Below are positions 38,001 to 47,883 of a DNA stretch of 64,000 bases, piece by piece. The notes beneath the pieces were generated by a model. That model was not told where the DNA came from. It saw only the letters and a list, made by a program, of their open reading frames with translations, and made no database searches. This DNA is from Branchiostoma floridae (Eukaryota > Chordata > Leptocardii > Amphioxiformes > Branchiostomatidae): positions 10,882,471-10,946,470 of the forward strand of contig NC_049979.1 in assembly GCF_000003815.2 (NCBI RefSeq). Direction: 5' to 3'. The position numbers and the translations under genes are program-made. The stretch's first letter is position 1. The number at the start of each line of letters is the position of its first letter.

Positions 38001-41000
38001 ATGTTTCAGTCCATGTACTACACCACACATCAGGTAATGTTTCAATGCTAATCATAGTTCCTCTTATTGTAATCAAATGCAATGACTTCCGCAGGTGTTT
38101 CTGACGCCGCGAGCCGTCTACACCGTGGCGTTTAACCTGTGCCATGACCTGGACGCCAAGGCGCTGACCCAGGTGCGCCGGTCGGAGGGGAGCGACGATA
38201 AAGCCAAGGTAGGGAAAATGGTCACTCTGCATTGCAAATACGTCATGCTTTACTCATGTTTATATTTCTGTTGCTTATGTTTACAACAACCTCTGTTGTA
38301 TGTTTTCTTCGTTGTTGCAATGAAGTTCTTTAACGGAAACATTTATCAGTCTACGTGAAAGCCAACGCATTTGAGAACTGTAGTCATACATTACGTACCG
38401 GCTGCCGGTGCTATTTTTGATAAAGTTTGAAGCTAATTAGAAATGACCAACCGAAACTGTTGATCACCATGACAATGACACACCCTACATATACTGTAAT
38501 AACATGTCACCTTCTGCCACCAGATTGAATGGGAGGAGAGTGAGATGACCAACATGGACTTCCTGGAGTTCTGGGTGAGCTCGATCCACGCGCACACGGC
38601 AGATAACAAACCTAAACTGCAGAAAAACGGTCACAAGTCGCCGCCGATCTTCCTCGTGGGAACGCACAGGAATTCCCTGGATCCGGACCCTGCCGTCTGC
38701 GAGAAAAAGGTGTGTGTGCCTGTGTTTGCTTTGAACGGTCACAAAATGCCAACACATCGGTGTAATAATCAAACAGACAGGCTGAGTCCTTAGAGGTTTT
38801 AGTGGAAGAAGATTAGATATAGGACCTTGATTAGAGAACAAAATTGGCTTCAAAACCAAAGTACAACTACAACATCATTGGATGAAATCCACAGTGCCTA
38901 GTCCTAGACAATGTGTTCTAGATGTGTATTATATGATGTAACACGTGGACATTTGTATCCACAGACTCGTGAGATTTTCGCAAAAATTCGGAAGAACCTG
39001 AAGGGCCGACCGATGGAGGGTCACGTGGTGATGCCGTACTACGCGGTGGAAAACGGGCTGGAGGACGACACAGAGGTAAATCGGTCGCACAAATACATCT
39101 TGTAACGTTTCATGCTTCTAAGCTACGCAACAAAGTAGATTTTAAAGCATTGGATTAGCAGAGTTCATCAAGCCCCGAGGAAGAAAGGTTGTTGCTAAAA
39201 TCTACCCGGCTGAGTAACTAAGAACCCGGTATAACGTAATGTTTTTTACCAACCCAATATAACTACTTAATAAAGACACAAACCTAATTGAACCATGTAA
39301 CCATATCGTGTAGCAGATGTGGTAGGGTAGGATCATATTTCAGTACCAAAGACAGGACCATGTACTGTACATGTCGCAGGGATATTGAGACATGATCACA
39401 TTTTAGTATCATGGACAGAACAATGCATTGTAGCAGGGATTGTGGAATAAGATCACATTTCAGCACTAAGGACAAGACCGATACAGTAGTAAGGTTAATA
39501 GGATTGAGACCACAGCTCAGTAGGAAAGACAGAATACTTCTAGTAGAGCCGTATGATATGATCAGTTTTCAGCACCAAGGACAGGACCTCGCACCGTAGC
39601 GGGGGTTGTTCGTTAGGATCACTTTTCAGTACTAAGGACATGACCATCTATCATAGCAAGGGAGGTAATATAGAAGTCTTGTGAGTTGTGATTCTTACAT
39701 AACGGTCACGGATATGTTCTACATGCCCGTTATAAGTGTTCAGACTTCACAACGCTACATCTTACACATCCCCAGATCGCCAAGCTGCGGCAGCACATCG
39801 AGGAGGTGGCGTACGGCGAGCCGTACATGGGGGAACACATGCCCATCAGGTGGCTCAAGTTCGAACAGTACGTGGCGCAGGAGACGGAGAACGGAGTGGA
39901 CTCTCTGTCCCTGGAGCAGGTAAATGATGCGGAATACAAAATGTACAAGTACAAAACCTTACACGGGGCTAGGTGCACACACCTTAGATTAGATACTTTT
40001 GATGATTTGATGCTATAACTTCAAGATACTACTGAGCACAATGACGTTGAGAATAAAGAAAGGAAGGATATTAACGTTACATATCAATTGCACAGAAAAT
40101 GTATTTAGTCAAATGTAAAGCCCATGTCCTTTCCTGTTCTCATGAGAGGGCAAGAATCTCTCTTATGCATTCAGCAATCTACATAGCCGAGCGAGAGCAA
40201 GTCCATCCAACTGGGACCTTGTGTTTCTGTACACTATACACGTCATATCTTCCTTCTTTAGGTCCAAGAATCCGTTAAGAAGTTCGGCATCCACAGTAGA
40301 GACGAGCTGGTCGCCATGCTGGGGTTCTACCACGACCTGGGCACTATCGTCTACTTCGGTACCCAGGGCGCCGTGGACGACACGCTGCAGAAGACGGTCA
40401 TCTTCAGGCCACAGTGGCTGGTGGACACCTTCAAGAGGGTCATCACAGTCAAGGACATCGATGATCAGGTATGTCTGCCAAAACAAAGTGTATGAAAAGT
40501 GTTTAAGACATATTTCAAATAATTAGTATCAAACAGTATTGTACGGGATTTTATTGGAAGGAAGCATATTACCACCTGGAGCGGCCTGTCGGCATAAACG
40601 TTACAGCTCATTCCTATACATGTCAGATACTAAAAATATGTGCTAGGATAGTGACCCATCTATAAATCCCAAAATGTCAAGATCAATCCCTTGATCTTAA
40701 GTGGCATGACATGAATAAAAGTTGAAACGTTCTGACTGTCTTTGAAAGGAATATATTTAAATGTGCACACTTCGATCGGGATCTCTATCACAATATCTAT
40801 AGAAATCTCTACATGAGTTAGCAAACTGTGTCGTTACGGCGTCGCTCACGTGTATGATGGTTACCGTTCCAGTGGGACCGGTTCAGTGAGGCGTGGGCGC
40901 GGCTGGACGCGGAAGGCGTGCTGGAGGACTCGCTGATAGACTACATGTGGCGGGACGTGCTGCAGCAGAAGCCGCTCCTCCTCAACCTCATGGACAAGTT

Positions 41001-44000
41001 CGACCTGCTTTGCGAGAGGCTTCCGCCGAAAAAGGTACCTCATCCTTTGACGCTTCGGTCACATTTCCAAACCGTGGCCTGGCCGAGATGTTAAATGAAA
41101 GTGTTTATCACGGAAAATACACGAATTATTGACATGACTAATCATATTCCGTTCTGTGTGCTTTGTTCACTCTTTTATTGTACTTTTCGTTCCCGAAAGC
41201 TGCCCGGCCGGGCCCCGGTTTAAAAATGTGACATAGTGTGAGGAGAAGATGACTGATGACTGATAATGAAGTTCCTGCCTGGATGTCTAACCTTCATCGA
41301 CTAAGGCTTAGGTCGCATTTCCAAACCGTGGCCCAGCCGGGATATTTTGAGAAACAAAAAATTAAAATGTATACCTAGAAATATACACATATTATGCCCA
41401 TGAATCTTATTTTGACATTTTGTGTATTTTGATGTCTTATGTATCATTCTTTTCGCTCCCGAAAGCTGCCCTACCGGGCCCCGGTTTGAAAGTGTGACCT
41501 AGGCTTAAGGGATGTTGAGCTGACAGTTAGATGTACAATGGTTTGACAGGGCATTCCGTGTGACATAACATAACCAGCTGTTGCCGCATCCTGTTGTCCT
41601 GTGTAGATCACTTCCGAGGAGAGAGCGGACTGGGTGAAGAGTTATTACGTCCCCTCCAGGCTGCGTGAGAAACCTCACGACGTGGAGACAGTCACGGACC
41701 AACCGCACTTCTCCTTCTTCCTGTGGTTCCACGGCTTCCTCCCAGGTACAGTTAGAGAGCATGTTCGGATAATAGCAATTAAATATGCATCATTTCTCGT
41801 AACAGATAAGGCACAATCCTGGTGATGGCATGTACTCAGATACACATTGGTTTACTGACAGCCGGGAATGAACTTGCTTTACCAAAGAAGAAAGAAATGG
41901 TCAGTAGTGTGCTACTGCTGAAGGACTTTGCAGAGATAATACTTGACAAGCCCAGCAAAACCTGGTAACAGCAATTAAGCCCCTTCGAGCATTCAAAAGA
42001 GGGCCTACAAGATAGTTGTAGTGCTGTCCATGGTACTGAATGAACCTTTAAAACAACTGTGTTCCTTAGAAAGACGTGAATGGTACTATCATACTGACAC
42101 AAATGTGATAATTTGCATAATTCTTTTATGCTTTTCAATCAGAAAGGGTAGTTACAGCACTGTACATGGTACTGAATGAACCTTCAAAACAACTGCACAA
42201 CATAAGTGTGCTGCTTAAAAACAGTGTCTTCAAACTGTTGCAAATGTGTCAAGCATCACTGCAGTGTATGATTTATTGAGTTTTGCTCCCACCAGACGGG
42301 CTGTTCCACCGGGTGCTGACCCGCGCGGTGCGGTGGGCGCAGGAGTGCGGCGGCCGGGAACCCCAGCTGTACTACCGGAACGCTCGCTTCTACCTGGACG
42401 AGGAGCACGACTACCTGCTGGAGATGGCTCCGCTCAGGCTCTCCAGGATCAAGGTGTGCCCCAATAACTACGTCATCTCGTAGCTCTTAGCATATGAAGT
42501 CTAGCGATCCTGTGTCTGGTCGTGAGTTCGAATCCCAGCTGGTGTCCCTCACCCGAAACGGGAAGGGTATGACGGCGGACGTTAAGCCGTGGTCCAGTGT
42601 TCATTGTATTTGTCGGAAAGAGCTAGGGGAATGGCCCCGTTACAATGCACCTACATATATCGTACCTTTTGTTGCATTTTCTGTCATGACCAGTGGAAGG
42701 CCATGACAGAAAGGTCTTTCGTGGGCTATTGTAAAACTGGTTCGAGATCACTATCACTTTTAGACTGGCTGGCGCCAGCAACTTACACGAGCCAGCAATA
42801 TGTGTTAGGTATAAGAAAGTCATATTATGTTATGGCTTACTGGTCTTCAATACTCGAATAAATCTGCGTCTCTTCTCTATCGTACAGCTTGACGGCATAC
42901 GTTAATGAAAATGCAGTCCATGATAGACTGAAACGAAAGAGGTAATTTTATCAACGAGTTGTCTAATATAAGGCTGTTTCGTTTCCAGGTGTCAGTGGTC
43001 CGGGTGATGGACCTGTCAGATGATGCAGAGGAGGACGATCTAGGAGAAGCCAAACTTCCTCCTCCGGACCCACAGTCGTGTGCCAGGGTATGTAACCACC
43101 GTCCCTCATTTCATTGCCTTGTGTATTTGTAAGTACAGTGCGATTGGGATGGGGCATGCATGGACTGCCGCGATTTGTTGGTCTTGTATCAAACATGAAA
43201 TTTTATTTCTAACAACGGAGAACAGTTTCTGTTTCAGTTCTTCTCATGTAACCCGTATACTTGAAATGAAACACGAAACGGACCCCAAAGTAGCAACAGC
43301 ATGCCTTGTGAATACTTATTGGCATAAACATTAACGTTTCGTTGCAAAATACCCGACCGAGCCCGTGGTAGGACATGTGATGTGGGCCTGAGTTAAGTAG
43401 TTCAGTGCCCAGATGTGGTCTCTGAGTTGGCCTTGCACTGAGCAAACTCGTTTGGCTCGCACGTCAATCATGAAACCAGGTTAGTTTGTCTGACAGATGT
43501 GCTCACCCTTCTGCTGATCTCTCCCCCAGGTGCGACACTTTGTTGACGCGACGCTGGCGGACCTGCAGGAGATGTGGATGAAGAGAGTGAAGTACAGCGT
43601 CACCGTGCAGTGTCCCTGCGGGGACCCACAGGAACACTTCCTCTCACTGGACCAGTGTCTAAGCGGGAAGGTAACGAATTCTGTGTCATGCGTATCATTC
43701 TATACATACAGAAAAAATTCTGCAGGGAAGAGATCAAATTTAAAGACTCTCATAGGAACCTGGAATAGGATAGATAGCAGGCTATATAACGGGATCGCAC
43801 ACATTAGCGTTTCTTGAAATGAAATAAGTATCTTATGATGTTCTAATAAATGTAAGAGAGAAAAATGCTGAGAAGTAATTTTTAAGTCCTCACTTCATCT
43901 ATATATATGCATATTGTAACAAAGTACACTCTACTAAGAGACAACTATGGTTTATAAGTTCTTTCCAAACAACTAATGTTTTTCACCCGCCGAAGGTCGT

Positions 44001-47000
44001 TATGTTATTTTGTGCAAAGTTTAACCCTTGATTCGCCAACCTGATTAAACTATTCAAGAGAGAGACTACAATGGAACACAGTAGTACCGCACATGTCCTA
44101 AACTAACCAACGCTATCGCTTTCGTGTGTTGTAGGTCGTGCTCTGTGAGAAGAACAAGCGAGTCAAGACCCTGCCATTCAGGAAGAACTTCCCGTCGGAA
44201 ACAGTGGCAGGTCAGATTCTGATTGTGTCTTCAATGTTCTGCACACGTGTGACATGATCTGAACCTTTCTTCATATCGTTTGGAGTACTGTACACCTCAG
44301 CCCGGTACAATGCCTCAGGGGCTGAACTCTGCCTGGCATTCGGCAGGTCAGCCAACATCATCCCCGATCATACAATACAAAGACTTTTCTTGTTTTAACA
44401 CTCAGCACTTATGATAAAGGGTAGTAGTACACAAGAACAGTGGACTCCTACTCCTACCATGGTTGCCTGTGTGGCCAAAGGCTATAGAAACGAAAATGGG
44501 CACCACCCCTATATACCGAAAGGTGTAGGAAGGATGTTAAATTTTCATATTAAGATCTTACTCAGATAACTTATCAGTAACGTTACGCTTGTCTTGCAGC
44601 CCGCCCGGCAGCCCCGACAGCCGCGCCCCTGCAGCCGGGACAGCTGCCCCCGTGGGTGCCGGAGGCCGCCAAGCTTCTCAACTCCGACAGAAACGCCGCG
44701 GACTGGGCGGAGCTGGCCAACAGGCTGGGTGAGTAAAGTCTGATATGAAGTTAAGATGTATCCGACGTGACGTTCGGTGTTTGCCACTAGCTTATTTTTT
44801 AAGGTTCTTAACTGTAAAGTAATTGCATAAAACTTTTTCTTGAATAAATCATATAGATCGTGAATCACCGGCCTCAGATTTTAGTTTTTAAAAAGGCCAA
44901 GTATGTTTCCTGGTCGCTACTTTTCATGTTTGCTATATTGTCTCATCAGTATACAAATTGATACTTAGTGATCAGAACATGGTCGGTATAAAAAAAGCTG
45001 TCTTCGCTTTGTAATAATTAGGCTATAGTAGTCAGAAGACGGAGACAAACCGGGAAGCAAACTGGAGTGAGAATGGTCTTGTTTTAGCGCTAGTGAGCCT
45101 ATACTACAGAGATTAGACTCAATGTTTCCCCTCTGTAATACCCAGGCTACAGCAGCCAGAAGACGGAGACGTTCATGAAGTCCGCGGACCCGACCTCCGC
45201 CCTGCTGCGGGACTGGCTGGACGGCAGCGGGGAGGCGGCGGTGGACCTGGTCACCAAGGCGCTGGAGAACATGGGCAGGGACGACGTGCTGCAGGTCATC
45301 AGGGGCCGCCAGGGTAGGCGCAGTTACCAGTTATAAAGTTGTTTTGGATATTTTTAATACAAAGTCAGCTCTTCAATAACTGAGATGTTTAGACCGTGTT
45401 GTATGAAAATAAAGTATAAAGTGAGAGTGCAGTTTGGCGTGACATTTGCGACATTAAGATTCATGTCATTTGAAAGTTCAGGAGGAAGTAATCTCCATAT
45501 TCTATCAAATTGTAGAGATTGTTATGTCTTTGAACAGTTTGCCTGCGGATAAACGTATTGATGACAACTGTTTGTCCTACAGGAGCTGTTGACACCCAGC
45601 CCGACATCTTCATCAGTTACCAGTGGGACATCCAGGACCGTGTGCGGGACCTGCGGGACCGGCTGGAGGCTGCCGGGTACCCCTGCTGGATGGACATCGG
45701 GCAGATGGGCGGAGGGGACGCGCTGTACGAGAAGATCGACCAGGGCATGAGGGCGGCCAAGGTGAGTACATCAGAGACAGATCTGACATCAATGTATGGT
45801 CTGAGCTTTAGACGCTATAGAATTTAGCCTGGTATCCGCCCGTATTCGTCTACCTGAGTTGGTCCCCACCCTTAAGCGCTGTACGAGAAGATCGGCCAGG
45901 GCATGAGGGCGGCCAAAGTGAGTACATCAGAGACAGATCTAGCATCAATGTATGGTCATGAGCTTTAGACGCTATAGAATTTAGCCTGATATCCACCCGT
46001 ATTTATTTACCTGAGCTGGTCCCTACCCTTAAATATAGTATAAGCGCCGTACGAGAAGATCGACCAGGGCATGAGGTCGTCCTAGGTCGGTAGATCAGCT
46101 GTAGTCCCTAGCAGGCTCCATACTGGCCATGGGTTGCGTTCTTGCGGATAAAAAGAGTACAAATTGACCAAAGAGCGTGAACAATTTGCCGGTGTCCCTT
46201 GGCATCCTATAGATGGTCAGCTAACTCACTTGGCAAGTTGTTAAATGGTATTTTTCAGGAACCTAATGAGTACCCCAACTGTCTCATGTTAAAAGTGTTT
46301 ACGTCAATGGTTTATACGCTTTATACGCTGTAGAATCAGCTACTGTGTGGGGTCGACTGTTTTATGATACATGATATTCCATGGAATGGTTGAGAAATAC
46401 ACGTTCATTAGGTATTTTCTTGGTTTCCTGTATACTACACGCAGTATCTTACCCAGCGCTGGTCTACAGTTGATATATATGGTGAGATATACGTTATTCA
46501 AAGTGCTCTATTGTTACCTTTAGACATGCTCTATGCCCTAAACCTCCAAACCTCTAACATGGATTGCTTGTCCTGCAGGTTGTGATCGCCTGCCTGACCA
46601 CCAAGTACTCGGAATATACATAGTTGTTATGCGCTTTGCTGTAAACTACCAAAACTAACATGGGTTACTTGTCCTGCAGGTTGTGATCGCCTGCCTGACC
46701 ACCAAGTACTCGGTGTCGCAGAACTGCAGCAAGGAGATCAACCTGGCCAGCCTGCTGGGGAAGACCATCATCCCCATCATGTTCCAGAAGATCGACTGGC
46801 CCCCGCCCGGCGGCATGTCCCTCATCTTCTCACCGCTGCTCTACATCGACATGACCAGTAAGTTTGGAAACAGTTTTATCAGGTTGTTAGTTCAATAATT
46901 TCGACAAAAGAGGGGCCTCCGTGTCCCCAAGTAGCAAACTTTGTTGCGTGAAATCGTTTTATAATTCGTCGAAAGTAAATTACGACGGACTTTATTTTAT

Positions 47001-47595
47001 AACCAAAATTTGAACCATCGCCGACGTTTTAACAACCTGTCTACTGACATCCTCAAAGGATAAGGACAAATAGGATCATTAATGACTAGTAAAACATACT
47101 GTCAGACCAAACCAATTAATATGAAGTAATATGAATATGATATTCTAATAATTTGATGTAACTGGGCTAAGTTTTTCTTTGATTTTTCCAACAACTACTT
47201 ATTGTAAAGATGGGCCAGTTCTAGCAGTATGTTTCACGATTTTCTCCATCAATTGGTGCATCCACAAATTTATCAAATCATTTTCTGCATACGGATAATC
47301 ATTCAGAGAAGTGACATTTTGCCCGTCTGTTTATCCAGGCAACGGTGGTGGCCATGGCGGTGCCGGCATCCACTCCAAGCTGGAGACCAAGTTCCAGGAG
47401 GTGGTGGAGCGGATCCAGACCACCATCCAGCCTGTCGGCGCGGGGAAGAGGGACAGCACGGTGCCAGAGTCACCGGAGAAGCAGGCAAGCAACACCGGCA
47501 GTCCCGCTAAGAGACCTAACAGTGCTGCAAGGCGACCCAACAGTGCAGTGTCCCAGACACAGGTCACAAAGTGTGGGGCATGTGTCATACTGTAG
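35070..47595 (+). CDS. NHR-Roc-COR-Death-TIR protein with C-terminal CaaX motif (ROCO-type GTPase, candidate innate-immune regulator)
   Basis: No single known gene matches. Exons: 35070-35535, 35712-35874, 36146-36279, 36719-36924, 37671-37889, 38095-38208, 38524-38709, 38965-39075, 39776-39919, 40262-40468, 40873-41034, 41607-41745, 42296-42453, 42989-43087, 43530-43670, 44135-44210, 44600-44728, 45146-45313, 45583-45761, 46680-46857, 47339-47595. All junctions are GT-AG and keep frame over 1211 codons. Residues 1-156 are a Neuralized (NHR) domain. The Roc GTPase has P-loop GQDRVGKTS (193-201), TDGIDT, DFAGQ (384-388) and GTHRN (about 480-484), with a charged insert of over 100 residues between G2 and G3. 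COR runs from about 497 to 830 ([47 protein letters not shown]). A Cys-containing module follows (CPCG). Death is at about 916-1007 ([33 protein letters not shown]). TIR is at about 1014-1127 ([26 protein letters not shown]). The tail ends KCGACVIL. The start at 35070 begins exactly at the NHR domain; an upstream exon is possible. Confidence 0.9.
35595..35617. repeat. GT-rich microsatellite
   Basis: A TGTGT run just after the NHR exon, intronic. Confidence 0.7.
37067..37194. repeat. Imperfect inverted repeat (hairpin) in intron
   Basis: GATTCTACTAGTATAGATTG on the left pairs with TAAACTACTACTGGTAGAATC on the right. The flanks TTGGACAATCTG and GAATTGTCCTAGG continue the pairing. Probably a decayed MITE. 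Confidence 0.5.
37499..37618. repeat. Dispersed repeat family B, copy 2
   Basis: Contains CTCAATCAACTGGATATGAT, GACATTTCAGCTAGCATTCA and GCAGGTTTTATACCCTAAC. Matches the copy at 25097-25219. Confidence 0.55.
37863..38042 (+). repeat. Five-copy 36-bp tandem repeat spanning an exon end and its splice donor
   Basis: Each unit is CAGTC(T/C)GTGTA...CACCAGGTAATGTTT. The first unit carries the last 27 nt of the Roc exon that ends at 37889 and its donor GTAATG. The next four copies repeat the exon end and donor inside the intron. Reading through into copy 2 meets an in-frame TAG, as does copy 3; copies 4 and 5 lack it. Confidence 0.9.
39308..39660. repeat. Diverged minisatellite of about 57-bp period, about six copies
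   Basis: GATCACATTTCAG...AAGGACA-type cores begin at about 39331, 39394, 39451, 39506, 39560 and 39617. Each is followed by GACC and a GTAGCAGGG-type spacer. It lies within an intron of the Roc-COR gene. Confidence 0.75.
41057..41232. repeat. MITE, GGTCACATTTCCAAACCG ends (copy 1)
   Basis: The left end, GGTCACATTTCCAAACCGTGG, is matched by the reverse complement of the right end, CCCCGGTTTAAAAATGTGAC. A related element lies about 80 bp downstream in the same intron. Confidence 0.75.
41311..41499. repeat. MITE, GGTCGCATTTCCAAACCG ends (copy 2)
   Basis: The ends are GGTCGCATTTCCAAACCGTG and CCCCGGTTTGAAAGTGTGACC. Same family as 41057-41232 with a different AT-rich interior. Confidence 0.75.
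42478..42680 (+). repeat. tRNA-derived SINE fragment
   Basis: A degenerate A-box (TAGCTCTTAGCATATGAAG) and a clear B-box (GAGTTCGAATCCC) are followed by a body with GACGTTAAGCCGTGGTCC. It lies in an intron, 24 nt after a COR exon. Boundaries approximate. Confidence 0.6.
45022..45060 (+). pseudogene. Decoy duplicate of the start of the second Death exon
   Basis: TTAG|GCTATAGTAGTCAGAAGACGG copies the real exon start at 45146 (CAG|GCTACAGCAGCCAGAAGACGG) 124 bp upstream, with acceptor AG retained. Similarity ends after about 31 nt. Confidence 0.7.
45719..46085 (+). repeat. Tandem duplication of the 3' end of the first TIR exon plus intron sequence (about 2.3 copies)
   Basis: The block CGCTGTACGAGAAGATCGAC through TTAGCCTGGTATCCGCCCG recurs from about 45875, including the exon end and a donor (GCCAAAGTGAGT). 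A partial third copy begins at about 46047 (CGCCGTACGAGAAGATCGAC). The copies lack a preceding acceptor and are probably inert. Confidence 0.85.
46579..46623 (+). pseudogene. Decoy duplicate of the start of the second TIR exon, with stop
   Basis: Identical to the first 36 nt or so of the real exon (46680), including the acceptor GTCCTGCAG, but diverges after TACTCG into GAATATACATAG. If spliced it would give [14 protein letters not shown] and then a stop. Confidence 0.8.
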
Positions 47596-47717
47596 GTATC
47601 AAACACAGTGTAACACCTGTCTGTGTAACACGTGCACAGTCTCCATGTACAGGACTCTGTGAAGCTGGTCCCTGCAGAGCTAGACAATGGAGGACTGCTA
47701 TTAGCTAGAAGCGCGAC

Positions 47718-47817
47718 ATACAGTCAAACCTGCCCAAGACGACCACCCGGAAAAAGCGGTAAAAATGGCCAGGTGGTCGCTGAAAAGAGGTGGTCGCTCG
47801 GGCAGGTTTGACTGTAT
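47718..47817. repeat. Short MITE with ATACAGTCAAACCTGCC ends
   Basis: ATACAGTCAAACCTGCCC at the left is the reverse complement of GGGCAGGTTTGACTGTAT at the right. The interior pairs GACGACCACC with GGTGGTCGCTC. It lies in the likely 3' untranslated region of the TIR-encoding gene. Confidence 0.85.
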
Positions 47818-47821
47818 CTAA

Positions 47822-47862
47822 AGCTTAACGGTCATGCTCTTACGACTGAGCTATGGTACAGC
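47822..47862 (-). repeat. tRNA-like fragment (A-box only)
   Basis: Minus strand reads ATAGCTCAGTCGTAAGAGCA, an almost consensus tRNA/SINE A-box. It directly abuts the MITE at 47718-47817, and no B-box is found beyond the MITE, so this is a broken SINE head and not a tRNA gene. Confidence 0.6.
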
Positions 47863-47877
47863 TTTGTACAAATATTC

Positions 47878-47883
47878 AATAAA
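47878..47883 (+). promoter_or_regulatory. Candidate poly(A) signal
   Basis: AATAAA lies 283 nt after the stop codon of the NHR-Roc-COR-Death-TIR gene. A second AATAAA at 48597-48602 would give a longer 3' untranslated region. Confidence 0.45.

Noticed and set aside
37671-38104. Plus-strand frames across the 36-bp repeats ([21 protein letters not shown] type) as a repeat protein
   Set aside because: They arise from the tandem repeat in the wrong frame and run through the splice donor; not part of the in-phase gene model.
41634-41825. Premature end of the COR region at the stop after the exon 41607-41745
   Set aside because: The stop lies beyond the donor at 41746. Splicing to 42296 restores the expected [17 protein letters not shown] sequence.
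47822-47862. tRNA gene on the minus strand
   Set aside because: Only an A-box is present; no B-box or acceptor stem, and the sequence is cut by a MITE.
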